Assembly: GCA_963693085.1 (NCBI GenBank)
Contig: OY856411.1
Location: 119,598,267-119,662,266, forward strand
Length of the DNA: 64,000 bases
From: Alisma plantago-aquatica
Taxonomy: Eukaryota > Streptophyta > Magnoliopsida > Alismatales > Alismataceae
Direction: 5' to 3'
Part shown: one piece after another, positions 20,766 through 32,599 of the stretch
Position numbering within the stretch: the first letter of the stretch is position 1
Layout: the number at the start of each line of letters is the position of its first letter
The notes under the pieces: model-generated
Told to the model about the DNA's origin: nothing
Seen by the model: the letters and a program-made list of their open reading frames with translations, nothing else
Databases searched by the model: none
Translations under genes and position numbers: made by a program

Positions 20766-22525
20766 AGTAAAGAAAAATAAAAAGGAGGGAAAACAATTGA
20801 TACTAAGATTTAGGATTTCCTCTCCCAACTGAGCATACTTTGTGGTCCCCTTCAACCAAATATGAACAAGCGACCCTAGTTCTTTGGGGTCATGCAGCCA
20901 CACTTGGATATCCCCTGATTAGAGGTTGTTCCTTCATTCACTAGCTCCAGAACTTGCAAAGAACTGATTTCATCTCAATAATACTCCTAATCTATCCATG
21001 TAAATAGAAGGGAGTGCAAGTCATGGCCGATTGGCTATTTTTAAGAGAAATTTGATAAATCCCCTAGGTATGAAAATTTAGACGAAAAGGGGAGAAAGAC
21101 ATTGCTCAAACCCATTTCCCTGGTCTCTCCTCTATTTCACTTGAGACCTTATTTGGGATTCAGTTATTTTATTTGTCTCACCACTATTTGACTTGCGACT
21201 TTTATATGGCTGCAATTACATTGACCTCATGTTTTCTTTTTGGGCTCATTGCCATCTTTTATTCATGCCATGTCTATAGATGAAAATTGAGACAGAGATG
21301 TATTTATGTAGGGGATGCCACCCTAAACTTAGGGTTTGGTATATAGTAGGAAATGTATTTTTTCTTATGGTTAGTGAAGAGATATGAATTGATGGAAGAA
21401 GGTGCAGACAAGAGGCTGACTTGTGTTTCATCATTTTATTACTACATTGGAATTAGATCATCATATTATATTACTTAATTCAGTTAATGTAGGGTAGAGA
21501 AGTGTTTAAGAATTTTTTTGCAAGTCATATCGAGGGCCCATATAGCTTGACCTTTCTGACTCTTTCTACTTATTGTCATTACTAAGGGGAAAGAATGCTC
21601 AAATGTTGTCATTAGGGCTCAGATCCATTCAAGAAATGTTTTTTCCTTAATATTTCCTTTTGCACGGGTTAGCTCAAGAAAAAAGGAATAGTTCATTTAT
21701 ATACTTCCAATTTTTCTATACAACAAAGTGGCCAACTTGGTAAGGGCCATAAATCACACAATATAAAAATTAAAAAGAGAACAGAAAAGAAGATATATGA
21801 ATTGAGGATGAGAAAGGGAAATGGTAGAGTTGATGTGGTGTAGACGGTGTACCACCCACCCTCCACCCCCAACTTCGACATTCTACCTATCCTCGAGTAG
21901 AAAGAAGTTAAAGATGGAGGGGATATATTCAATTATTCAGTGTTGGACTGGTTATAGCAGTCATTTCAACTCTACTAAGTTATTTAATAATTCCTTTTGG
22001 ATATCATTTTGATTTGATATGGAGGGTGATGGGGTTGGATCTGGATGAAGTGCTTCGTCAAGAGCACACAATAGAAACCCTAAGAAAGAGTTCTTCTCCT
22101 ATCGGTGAGACTCCCCTCTGGGCACCATTATTGCCGCCAGTTGGCATGATCTGCATTTGGTAGAGGCGAGGGTGATTGTGGACAAGCCCCACTCTCCGCA
22201 GCCTACATTCGTCCAACTCCTTATTTCCAGGGTGATTCTTGCTGATCATATAGCCAGTTGATTAGTGGCTCTAGATCTGTCGGTGGGAGTCCCCATTAGC
22301 ATGTCAGGTGAACAAAGTGGGCCTCCAAGGAACATTGGTGTACTAGGAGTAGTAGAGTTAGAGATCATGGTCGGACAGTATCTTCTCATCGCTAAAGGGT
22401 GACTATTTGAACAATGAAGTATGTCGTTGAGGTTGTTGATCATGGATGCCATTGGTGGTGTTGCAAAGGAGAGGCTAAAGATGAATAGCCTAAGGATATG
22501 TGTGAAGAATATGGTGTGCTTCAAG
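20766..22525 (-). other. E2 post-integrase spacer, part 1
   Basis: Mostly non-coding. Minus-strand open frames at 22246-22524 (92 residues, hydrophobic N-terminus) and 22058-22249 (63 residues) could be remnants of an env-like frame but show no domain I recognise. It holds the G-rich block at 21838-21905. Confidence 0.5.
21838..21905 (-). promoter_or_regulatory. G-rich PPT-like block of E2
   Basis: The minus strand reads CTCGAGGATAGG, then GTTGGGGGTGGAGGGTGGGT and GGTAC. 24 of 25 bases of the G-rich core match E1 7911-7935, while neighbouring sequence is poorly conserved. Confidence 0.55.
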
Positions 22526-24296
22526 TGTTGGTATGTATGCCTAGAGAGTCAATCATATGATGATTGTAGAGGCATATCTTATAATTGATATGATTACTAA
22601 TAAAAACAGACTTCCAAGTTATTCTATTTTTTTGTTATGAGATAATGATGAAATATAATAAATGTCTAAAGAATGATATTACTCTATGACTTATGTTTTT
22701 AGGTTGAGGACCTGAATGATAAGATCATACAAATTTCAAGAGTATATGAATTATTGATATGTCCCTAGTTAGATGTTATTCTGGAAGGATAATAGAGAGT
22801 AATAACACTTAACACTAGAGTGTGTGTTGGTGGATGACCAAATCTCATTAGTCATGATATGTTATATCAAATTAAGAATATAGATACTTGTTAGAGAACA
22901 ATGTATCTGGCAGACCCACTTCGAGAGTGACACATGGAACCATGATTGGTAGTCAGAGTCATCTCTCATAGTGATGTTGGTCATTGTTCTTCTTAGACCT
23001 AAAATCACTACACTCATCACATGTCGTTCGTGTGTTTTGACATCATCTATTGTGATCCTGAATAAGGGTTGCCATAAAGGTGGTTCTTGGGTGAACTGTG
23101 ACACATGGGAATGATTGTGAGTGATGTAGATGGGATTTTTCCCTCCTATAGGAGCTTGATATCCTGGCCACTTGATAAGCAAGATTGAGAAATGAATGTC
23201 CATGTTGGTGTGAGTCAATATGTGATATTGAGCTTACAATATCTCAGACAGTCTACTCTATTTCAACGAACATGGATTGAATGTTTAAGATGATGATGAT
23301 TCCATGCCTCAAGTTCAATCTGGATATCAGAAATAAAGGAAATATACTAATTGTAATACCAATTACAGATTGTAGGTTAAGTTGTTATCCAACTTCTTCA
23401 ATTACTAGGGTAGAAATGAAGTCTTTCCATATACCAATCATTGCTTGTGAAATCATAATATGACTATAGATATCCCTTTGCAATGTAATTTGGAATCTAG
23501 TGGGTCACACACATAGGATGTTATTGGAATAGTAGTAATATTGTTCACTACATCGAAAATGTTCAGAATCAAACTGATTACTAAAGCCTTCAGGTAATCT
23601 ATTAGAATAATATTGGACTATAATCTGAGTTAATTAGTTAAAGTGTTTAAGCCAATTAATTAGGTTCTTTTTTTAATTCGGTTGGCTGACTGGAGTGATT
23701 TACTAGAGTCGACTATAAAAGTTAGTTCATCAATTAATACTATTAATTGATTAATTTATTGATTCTAAAATATTCTTTAATAGTCCATAAGCATCTTGTT
23801 TTAAACAAATCCACAACCTTTTGTATCCCGAGGGTTTTGGGAAACTCTACTTCCTTTCTCTACTATTTATAGCAGCATGATGGTCAACTTTTGATATACT
23901 CTAAGACACACTCTTGTACGTTAATCATGTTCGTCATCGTCTCTAAGAAAGAGAGAAGGAGAGAAACTGGCACTAACACATCTCGAAGAAGAAGGATACT
24001 CCTTCCCACTGGCTTGAGAAGCACGACGTGGAGTTTCAATCCATCTGTAAGGATGAAGTACTGACATAGACGCTGAGTTGCCTACGTTCGGAGGAACGAT
24101 GAGGACCTTCTGTGCACGTGAGGAGTGACACACATAATTGAGTGAAGGGACATCACCAAACTTGCTCCAGGACAAGGTATATACCGCTCACCCTCCTTGC
24201 AAATATGTTGTTATCGATGAGATCTTCTCGTAGGGTATGCGTGGATAATTTTTTTTGTTTCCTCCACTACACCTGACGTTTCCACAAAACCCAACA
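22526..24296 (+). mobile_element. Solo LTR B (1771 bp), relative of solo LTR A
   Basis: It starts TGTTGGTATG and ends AACCCAACA like solo LTR A, and aligns with it along most of its length (for example GTTGAGGACCTGAA near 22702 and 15630). It lacks the CCGATCGG array. Flanks TCAAG (22521-22525) and TCAAT (24297-24301) give a 4/5 duplication. It lies inside the E2 spacer. Confidence 0.82.
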
Positions 24297-24865
24297 TCAA
24301 TACCATGTACCTCGATCCTTTTTAGAACTACACAATAGAGACTTCTAGGGTGACAAAATAGTTTGGCAGTTGTGAACCATGCATGCGTTATATACACCTC
24401 CTAAATCATAAAGATCACATCACTTCCTGAAAAGTCTCAGTTACATCAAAATATTATGGTAGAGAATAATAATAATGAAATATGGGATAAAAGAGGTTGT
24501 AATTTCTGAGTAATAAAGATGATAAGAAAAAAATATCATAAAGAATCATGTATAGATAGGAGAAAGGGGTGTCTTCGTTTGGAAGAACACATCTCTTATT
24601 TCCATGTCTACCATGCATGTTTATCTATTTATGAGATTGTGAGATCTTTGTATTGTCACTCAAATGTTTCAAGGAATGAATTGATAGACAAGCTAAAAAA
24701 TCCATCATTACATGTGCCACACTAGCTATCCATCAAATTAATTGGGCTATCAAGGGCATGTCCTTCCCCTTTCTCTCTCTCTCTTTCTTTTTAAAAGTAT
24801 TAAGCGGTAATAAAATCAAAACGAAAAATAAAAAATAAAAGAAAAGGCAAAAATTAAAAGGTTGG
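24297..24865 (-). other. E2 post-integrase spacer, part 2
   Basis: Continuation of E2 between solo LTR B and LINE 1. It has a CT-rich microsatellite at 24773-24790. The T-rich stretch (minus strand) after 24850 follows the GGGAGGCAACC block on the far side of LINE 1, as in E1 (7656-7700). Confidence 0.55.
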
Positions 24866-24879
24866 CTCCCTCTCCCGAT

Positions 24880-26296
24880 TCTCCGGTTGCCCTGGGCGAC
24901 AAGGCAAAAGGAAGGGTGACGACGGCGTCTCGTCAAGAAAAATGTTGTGACTCTAGACGAGAAGTTGGAAATAGATCTGAGGAAGTATCTATTGTTCAAC
25001 TTGAAGAAGAAATAAGTCAAAATCCAATAATAGATTTGATTCCGACTAAGTGGGAGATACTCAGGCCAAAGACATTTGGGATTCCATCGGATCTGAGGAA
25101 GATGGAGTAACCCTGGTCGATGGTAAACTATCCTATCCTAAGAAGGAGGTTGTGGAGAACGGAGACAGATGGAATAAGTGTTTGCTAGGGTATATTATAG
25201 ATTTCTGAGCTCATATCCCAACTCTTGTAAGCCATTTTGATAGTGTCTGGAATGTAAAAGGTTTCTTCGAGGTCTTTGATAGAGGCGATGGATTTTTTCT
25301 AATTAGATTCTCTACTCAAGAGGACTTGGTTGTGGTTTTGAAAGGAGATTGGTATGTATGTGGAAGACCTGTCATCTTGAGGAAATGGTCAATCGACGAC
25401 AAGAAATCTAAGGCTCCATTGGAAGACATCCTAGTGTGGGTAGCTATTAGGAACCTACCCATTGATCTTTGGGATACCAGAATTTTTGAAAGGATTGGTT
25501 CATATCATGGTACTCCTACCAAGATGGACGAAATTACACACTCTCTAAGATGTATCGATTGTGCTTGGATTCAGGTCATCATGAACAAAGAAGCTACATA
25601 TCTGAATACCATCACCCTTACCAGTGACGAAGGAGACGAGCAGGTTATTAACCTGGATTATGATTGGATACCTTACAAATGCAGTAGATGTGGTTATCTG
25701 GGTCATGATGAATGCTCGGTCAAAATAGATATATATTCTAGACAAATGAAGATCAATAGAACTCAGAAGCAAATTCGGGAGGTCAGAAAGAAACAGAACC
25801 TCCAGGTTAGGGAGGAAAAGACAACTGGAACTAATGAAGAAGATGTTCTATATGTGGTGGATGAAATCCTTGATGAGGAGGAAATTGCTCGAGAAAAAAG
25901 CAAACTATCCATGGATTAATTAATAATGGAGGATCTAATTCTGTCTAGAGAGGTAAATGAAGGTATTGATCCTGTTTTGGATGACCAAAGCATGAATTCT
26001 CTGAAGGGAAAAGATCAAGTTCAAAGAACGACCCTAGAACCTTCAACACCTGTGTCAGGTTCAGTTGCTCCATGTGCTTCACCTAATAGTGAATTGAGTT
26101 CACAAGCTTCTACAAGCTCAGTTAACATAAATCAAGGAGGAAAAGTTCAGAAAGGACCGCCAAGGTGCCAAGCACAATTGAATGTTGGCATTTATGATTG
26201 GGTTGAAAACTCATCCTACTTGCCAATTCTAGGGGAGCTAAATATGATATCTAAGAGTACTGAGGCTGACAGTTCAACAGCCCCAGTTATTAAATG
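24880..26296 (+). pseudogene. LINE 1 ORF1 (DUF4283-like, zinc knuckle)
   Basis: Homology runs through a frame change near 25110 and a stop near 25207 into the open segment 25326-25919 (197 residues). A DUF4283-type core is visible: GFFEVFDRGDGFFLIRF (about 25262-25312), then LKGDWYVCGRP and WVAIRNLPIDLW. A zinc knuckle CSRCGYLGHDEC follows at about 25678-25713. It reads CX2CX4HX2C, two residues short of the usual CX2CX4HX4C. The segment 25926-26297 is a low-complexity Ser/Pro-rich tail. ORF1 proteins of plant L1s are nucleic-acid chaperones that bind the LINE RNA. Confidence 0.75.
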
Positions 26297-27000
26297 AATC
26301 TTACTACCTCCACCACCTCTTGGAATGTCAGGGGCATAAGTAATAAAGTCCTGAGTGTCCAAAAGGAAGTTAGAAAAGTTGATTGTGATGTAGTTATTCT
26401 TGTGGAAACTAAAGTTAGAGAGAAGAAAGTTGATAAGCTGATGAAGAAATACTTTGGTAATTATAGATGGGTCTCTAATCTCTCATCTCATAGGCTTGGC
26501 AGAGTCTTTATTCTCTGGAAGGAGGATCTTTGACGTGTTAATTTCTTGGGGGGGGGTGTGATCAGGCGGTTCATGTCAGGGTTGAAAAGGATGATAACAA
26601 TTTTCTGTTAACTGCAGTTTATGGGCACAATGATGACTTTAAGAGAGCTAGTTTATGGAGAAATCTTGATAACTTTGCTAGTTATGCCATCGAGACATGG
26701 ATTATCATTGGTGATTTCAATGCGGTAAGGAAAACCGATGAGAAAATTGGTATTTTACCTCCCTCTACCAAATCCATGTCTGATTTTAATGATTTCGTCT
26801 TAGATAATGGCTTATTTGAACTTAATTTGAATGGTCCTTTTTGTGATTGAGATAACAAGCAAGAGGGGGATAACTTTATTGCTTCTAAGATTGATAAGAT
26901 TTTGTATAATAGTTCCTTTCAAGCAAAATATGAATCCTTTCACAACACCAGCATATCCAACATTGTTAGTGACCACAGAAGAATTTGTTTGTTTGTGGGT
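26294..27000 (+). pseudogene. LINE 1 ORF2 endonuclease domain
   Basis: An apurinic/apyrimidinic-type endonuclease: SWNVRGI at the start (about 26320), ILVETKV (catalytic Glu, about 26398), WIIIGDFNAV (about 26700-26729), DKILYN (about 26893) and a terminal SDHRRI (about 26967). Stops (TGA at 26531, TGA at 26848) and a frame loss at a G run (26549-26556) interrupt it. It would nick target DNA to prime reverse transcription. Confidence 0.8.
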
Positions 27001-29842
27001 GAGTATAAGAAGAAGAAAACACCTTACAGATTCATGAATGGCTGGATCAAACACAAGGATTTTGGGGATATTCTAAAAAACTCTTGGAATATTGATGTGA
27101 ATGGATATGCTACTTTTAGATTATATAGAAAACTCAAACATCTTAAGATTAGTTTGATCAATTGGAATAAGTCTGGGTTCGGGAATATCTTTGAAAATGC
27201 AACTCTATTGAAGGAAGAAGCTATTTTAGCCCAAAAGGAAGTTGACGTAAATCATGATAATTCCCATTTGAGGAATATTGCAAATATTAAAAGAAAAGAG
27301 GCTTTGAAAGTTGTGGTTATTGAAGAGGGTTTCTATAGACAAAAATCGCGGGTTCAGTGGCTGAAAGAAGGCAATCTCAATACTAATTTCTTCTATTCAT
27401 CCCTTAAAACTAGAAGAAACAAGATGCTATTACAAATTTGTTTGTAAATGGTTTTTTTAACTAATGATAGTGAGGATATTAAGGATGCTATTCCTAACTT
27501 CTATGAGTCTCTTTTTTGTAAACCTGACAGTGGTAGTGTTTGGAAAAGTGATTGGACAGGTCCTAAAATCACTAATGCTCATAATGTGTTGCTTACTAAG
27601 AAGATCATCGGAATGGAGTTCGATGATGTTATTAAGAACTTAAATGAATACAAAAGCCCTGGGCCTGATGGGTATAATGGTTTCTTCTTCAAACACGCCT
27701 GGCATGTGATTGCGGATGATGTTTTTGAAGCCATATAGGAATTTTTTTGTAATGGTAATCTGCTCAAAGAAGACAACAAGACTTTTATTACTTTACTACC
27801 AAAAGGTCTAGATTCTACCCATATTAGTAATTGGCGTCCAATTTCTCTTTGCAATGTTTTCTACAAAATCATGTCTAAGATCCTTGCCAACAGATTATAA
27901 AAGATCTTACCTAGTGTTATTGATCCAAACCAATGCACCTTTGTAAAGGGCAAAAGTCTAAAAGATGCCATCCTTCTCATGAATGAGATTCTAAGTGAAT
28001 TTAAAAAGAAGAACTATCCTAATATGTGTGTGCAAGCTGACATCTCAAAAGTGTATGATTTTGTCAGTTGGAAATACTTATTCTCTGCTCTTTTCAAGAT
28101 GGGTTTTGCTTTGAAATGGATAAGATGGATTCATACAATCTTTACTTCTACCTCTTATCAGATCCTTGTTAATGGAGAGCCTTCTAGAACCATTTATCCT
28201 TCTAATGGTGCAAGGCAGGGAGACCCACTTTCCCCTTACTTGTTTGCCATAGCTACGTAAGGGCTCTCTGAACTCATGAAGGATAATATCGAGAAGGTTC
28301 TGTTTCAATCTATTTCTGTCTCGAAGAATTACCATTGCTCCCATTTGATTTTTGCTGATGATATTATGATCTTTGGTAAGGCAAGTATGACAAATGCTAT
28401 ACATTTAAAGAAGATTATTGATGATTTTGGGAATATGTCTGGTCTAAAGGTAAACAATGATAAAAGCATGATTCTCATGGGTGACAACAAAGATAACATT
28501 AATATTGCCAATGAGCTTGGCATGAGGATTGGGAACGGGGATGATAATAAATATTTGGGGCTTCCTTTAGTGTCTGGGAAATTAAGAAGAAAACACGGTG
28601 ATAGTCTTATTGATAGAATCAAGAGAAAACTTGAATGTTGGAAATCTAAGATTCTTTCTTTGGCAGGTAGGGTGGAACTTGTCAAATCTACTCTTTCTAC
28701 TATGCACTTGTATTGGGTGATGGCTTTTCCCATTCCTAGTTCTATACTAGAGGACATTGATAAGATCTACAGGGATTTCATTTGGGGCTACTCTGAGAAC
28801 AAAAGAAATCTTCACCTTATTAAATGGGAGGTGGTAACTCTACCAAAAAAAGGAGGCATGAGTATTAGAAAAAGTAAAGAAGTTGCTAAAGCTTGCCTTA
28901 TTCAAAATGCATGGGACATAGCTAGTAAAAAAGATACTTTATGGATAAAGTGGATTAGAGAATGGTATTTCAAGAAAGAGACATTCTGGAGTTGTGAAGT
29001 TTCATGCAATCATTCTTGGATGTTCGATTCCATTCTCAGAACTAGAGATACTCTTAAATCCTACCTAAGTTTTTGTATAGGTACTGGATCTAATATTAAA
29101 ATATGGAAAGATCCTTGGGTATCTAGGAACTTTCTTCATGAGATGGCTGATAGGAATCTCATTATCAGAGTTGGTCTCCCTTTGGATGGTTATCTTAGTA
29201 CTATTATTAAAAACGGGGAATGGATTATCAATGAGTCTTGTAGCTCTCATTGTATCACTGATCTTCTTAAAAACCTCAAAATCAGTAAGGAGGATGATCA
29301 CTAGTTATTTAATGGTCTTAAAGATGTGGATTTCAGAATCATTTAGGACTACATTAGGAGTAAAGGAACTGAAGATGCTAAGTTCAGTTGGATCTGGAAT
29401 TGTAAAAGTCACATGAATAGCAAATTTCACCTTTGGAAAGCTATGCATAATAAGATTCCAAATTTGGATTACACAAGAAGAAGGGGCATTTCTATATCAT
29501 CTATTTGCTTCATGTGTATGAATGGGTATGACGATACTGATCATATATGTTTTGATTGTGTATATGTCAAGGATCTGTGGAAAAAAGCCTTGGAGATGAA
29601 CTAGATCAATTGCCAACCTTCTAATTGGGATGAGATTGTGAATTTGAATAAGAAGAATGCCGGTATTACTAGCTCCCTCATTTTATACCACATGTGGTTA
29701 GAAAGAAACCGTAGAGTTCATGGTAACAATTATAAAAGTGTAGAGATTCTCTGGAAAATCATTTATTCTGAGTTGAGTGTGTTATCTGATGATATCCTAT
29801 GGTTTGTTCCTGGTGTTGCTTGCTTTAATTCTGAGTTCTAGG
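27001..29842 (+). pseudogene. LINE 1 ORF2 reverse transcriptase and zf-RVT
   Basis: It follows the endonuclease with SRVQWLKEGN (about 27346), YKSPGPDGYNG (about 27649), WRPISLCNV, ARQGDPLSPYLFA (about 28210-28248), and the catalytic HLIFADDIMIF at about 28345 (YADD-type box as FADD). The thumb carries KYLGLPL and SLAGRVELVKS. The largest open stretch is 28276-29304. A zf-RVT-like Cys-rich region follows (ICFMCMNGYDDTDHICFDC, about 29505-29561). Stops occur at about 27446, 27736, 27898, 28258, 29302, 29344 and 29602, mostly without loss of frame. There is no C-terminal RNase H, unlike LINE 2. Confidence 0.87.
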
Positions 29843-31700
29843 GAGTATTGTTGTTAAGAGGGACCCTCTGTCTCTATTATGGTATCATGCTATAGTTGAT
29901 GAAGATGTCTTGTCTCCTGATCTCTGAGGCTCTTATCAGTTGGGTGTGATAGTTTTAGTTTAGGGTTTCTTGGATGAGATATGTTCTTCAGGTTTTGGTG
30001 CTTATCTCGTGGAAGTTCTTTTGGTTTATGTTTTCTACTCTTTGGGTCCAGAGATTATCTTTTCCTATGGGTATGGCAGGCTCATCTTTGGTTTCCCTGT
30101 TGAGTTTTCTTCTTCTTCAGGCTTTGATGCTTTTGTTCGAAGGATGCTCCTAGTAATGGTTAAGTCCCCTTTTATATGGGTGCTAACGCTCCCCTCTCAC
30201 TAGTCTTGCTATCTTGATGGTGGATGGAGTTGGTTTCCTTGGTGTTGAGGCTTCGTCCTCATATATGAGGTTGCTTTTAATATGTGGAGATGGTTGAAGC
30301 TCCTCTGCTAGTTTGAGGAGTGGCTGATGTTTATCCTGTTTTTGATAGTAGTTGTGGGCCCATGTCTATCTGATTTGGTAGTTTGCTAGTTTTGTTGCTT
30401 TTTTTCAAAGAAAGATCCTAGTGATGGTCAAGTACCCATTTATATAGGTGTCAATGCTCCCCTCTCACTAGTTTTGTTTATCCTGATGGTGGTTGGAGTT
30501 GGTTCCCTTGGTGTTGAGGGTTTTTCTCTTTTATGAGGTTGCATTTTTTTAGGAGAAGGTAGATCTCCCCTGGTCTACCAACTTGTTGGTTTTTTAGGAC
30601 AGTTTGGTCTCCTGGTCTCCAAGATCAAGTTTCATTTGGGAGTGGCAATCTTGTTACAGGCTTCTTTTGTTATGTTTCTGGTTATGGTTGAGTCCCCATC
30701 TTTTGGGTTGATGCTCCCCTCTCACTAGTTCCTCTTTCTTGATGGGTTGGTCTGGTCTCGTTCTTTTGGTGTAGAGTTTTCTTTTGTGAGGTTGTGACAA
30801 GTTGAGGACCATGCCTATCTATCTTCAGTTTTCTGGTGATAGTTGAAGTTGGTTTGCTCTTCCTTTACTGAGGCAAGTTATCTTTTGGGAGTGGCAGTTA
30901 TGGTTCAGGGGTTATGGTTGAGTTCTTTCTTTCAGGGAAGTTGCTTTTGGTTGTTTGTTGCTTTACTACATATTTTCGAAGGAGGATGGATTGGCTTCCT
31001 TGGTGTTGAGGTCTCTTTCTTGCTTGGAGGATGTAACAAGGTTGAGAAGGTGTTAGTTGCAGTCTTTTTTCTCTTCTTTGTGCTTGAAGGCTTGTTCACT
31101 CGTTTCCTGAGAATAGTTATCCCTTTAGAGTGGTTGTCTTGTTTTAGATTTTCCTTTGGATGCATATCTAGTGATGGTTGAGTCCCCTTTGTTTTGGGTG
31201 ATGATGTTCCCCTATCACTAGTTTCTCTTTGTTCAAGGTTGTGGTTAAGCATTGGTTCTTGGTTGTTATGGTATCTGCTTGGTAGTCATCTGATGCTGAA
31301 GATTCAGGATTCATTTTTCTTTTCTCTAGATTCAGAACAGGCTGATGAGTATATCTATATCTGATGATAGTTATGGACCTATGATTTGATGCTACCCTCT
31401 CATCGTGGAGTGATGGTTGAGTTTTTTGGTTTCTTCCTCTTTATCTTTGGGCTGAAGATGGCTTGCTATAAGGTTTTAGGCTCATCCTCTGGGGCTCAGT
31501 CTGCTTTTGGGGTTTCATGCCTACTTTGCTTCTTTTAGATGGTCTTGTATCCTCTTTATATATTCCTTCTCATGGGTACACTCTTTAGATGTAAAGATAG
31601 GTTCTTCTTTTTAGTTGGTTCTTCATTGGGAACTAACAAGCATTGTACATTCAAAACAAAAAATCAAAAAAGAAACAAAAGTTTTGACCGACCAAAAAAA
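29843..31700 (+). repeat. LINE 1 3' region with degenerate ~260-bp tandem repeat
   Basis: GCTCCCCTCTCACTAGT recurs near 30187, 30459, 30712 and 31208 (as GTTCCCCTATCACTAGT) and, more worn, near 31390. Each copy is preceded by GGTTGAGTCCCC-like sequence. Spacings are about 270, 255, 2x248 and 180 bp. The region is T-rich on the plus strand, has no frame of note, and ends in A-rich sequence with a GTACATTC motif seen at the 3' ends of plant LINEs. Confidence 0.75.
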
Positions 31701-31703
31701 AAA

Positions 31704-31900
31704 TAAAAGGTTGGGTTGCCTCCCCACAAGCGTCCCAGTTAACGTCGCAGACCTGATAAAAAATGTGTGTTGCTCGTGTAGGGTGCATGGGTGGGGGTTT
31801 CATAATCCTATACTTTTGGATCCATAGGATCCAAATCTTCATAAGATGAGGTACATATCTTTCTCAAAGGTGAGTCTTTTTTACCTTGTTCAACATTTTA
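31704..31900 (-). other. E2 post-integrase block next to protease
   Basis: On the minus strand, GGGACGCTTGTGGGGAGGCA then ACCC (31735-31713) matches E1 7646-7667, which lies after integrase. So the pol deletion ends just upstream. Confidence 0.6.
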
Positions 31901-31979
31901 GAGATCTGATTGTTTTGGTTCCAGATGACCTTCTGCCTTGAAGTCTTCAATCGAGTTATACACACCCTCTATAAATCTT

Positions 31980-32450
31980 CAAGGACCCAATATTTGATAG
32001 TCTTCTATCCTAGTCTCTGGATAAATTTGCCATCTTCAATGTCCACTAAGGCTCTCACGGTGGCTAAGAATGGTCACCCCAAAATTAGCAAATATTGATT
32101 ATCCTCCTTGATTTTCATCACCACGAAATCACATGGGACATAAGTGTCATGTCCCATCTTTACAAGGACGTCTTCAATTATTCCAAAGGGTTTTGTAACA
32201 AATGCATCAACTAGTTGAATGGTCATGGTTGTGGGTAGGAGATAAGTGAATCCAAGGCATTGACATAGAGTATAAGGCATAATGGATATGTTTGTGCCTA
32301 AATCAACAAGTCCTATACGGAAAGTGTCATCACCTAAGAAAGAGTCTATTCCAAATGAGCCAGGATTGTTTTTCTTCTGAGGCATCTGAGTTTGAGCTAT
32401 ATTGGAGGTTGGATGTGCTAGCTTCACGATCTCACATTCCTCAGTCATAT
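31980..32450 (-). pseudogene. pol: E2 protease
   Basis: The minus-strand frame 32448-32074 (124 residues) aligns with the E1 protease: NNPGSFGIDSFLGDD, then LVDLGTNISIMPYTLCQCLG with the DLG catalytic triplet, and HDTYVPCDFVVMKIKED. Homology continues past 32074 (FLATVRALVDIEDGKF, to about 31990) with breaks. RT, RNase H and integrase do not follow. The domain would have processed Gag, but this copy is broken. Confidence 0.82.
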
Positions 32451-32599
32451 ATTTTATGGATAGGAGAGTCTTTAGGTATTTTCACCTAGTTGGCATTTTA
32501 GCTAGTGTGTCGAGGAACGTGGTGTCAGCATGGATTTTCTTCATTATGTCCTTGAACTTCATGAATATATCATCCAGCTGGGACTGATTGAGGAGACCC

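Larger units (their letters stand above)
24866..31703 (+). mobile_element. L1-type LINE 1, near full length, inserted in E2
   Basis: ORF1 with a DUF4283-like domain and zinc knuckle, then ORF2 with endonuclease, RT and zf-RVT, a 1.8-kb 3' region and an A-rich tail. The A-rich TAAAAGGTTGG at 24855-24865 recurs at 31704-31714, a target duplication of about 11-15 bp. The element is inactivated by many stops and frameshifts. Confidence 0.87.

Noticed and set aside
30843..31181. Hydrophobic frame of 112 codons
   Set aside because: It is in the T-rich 3' region of LINE 1; leucine/phenylalanine content follows base composition.
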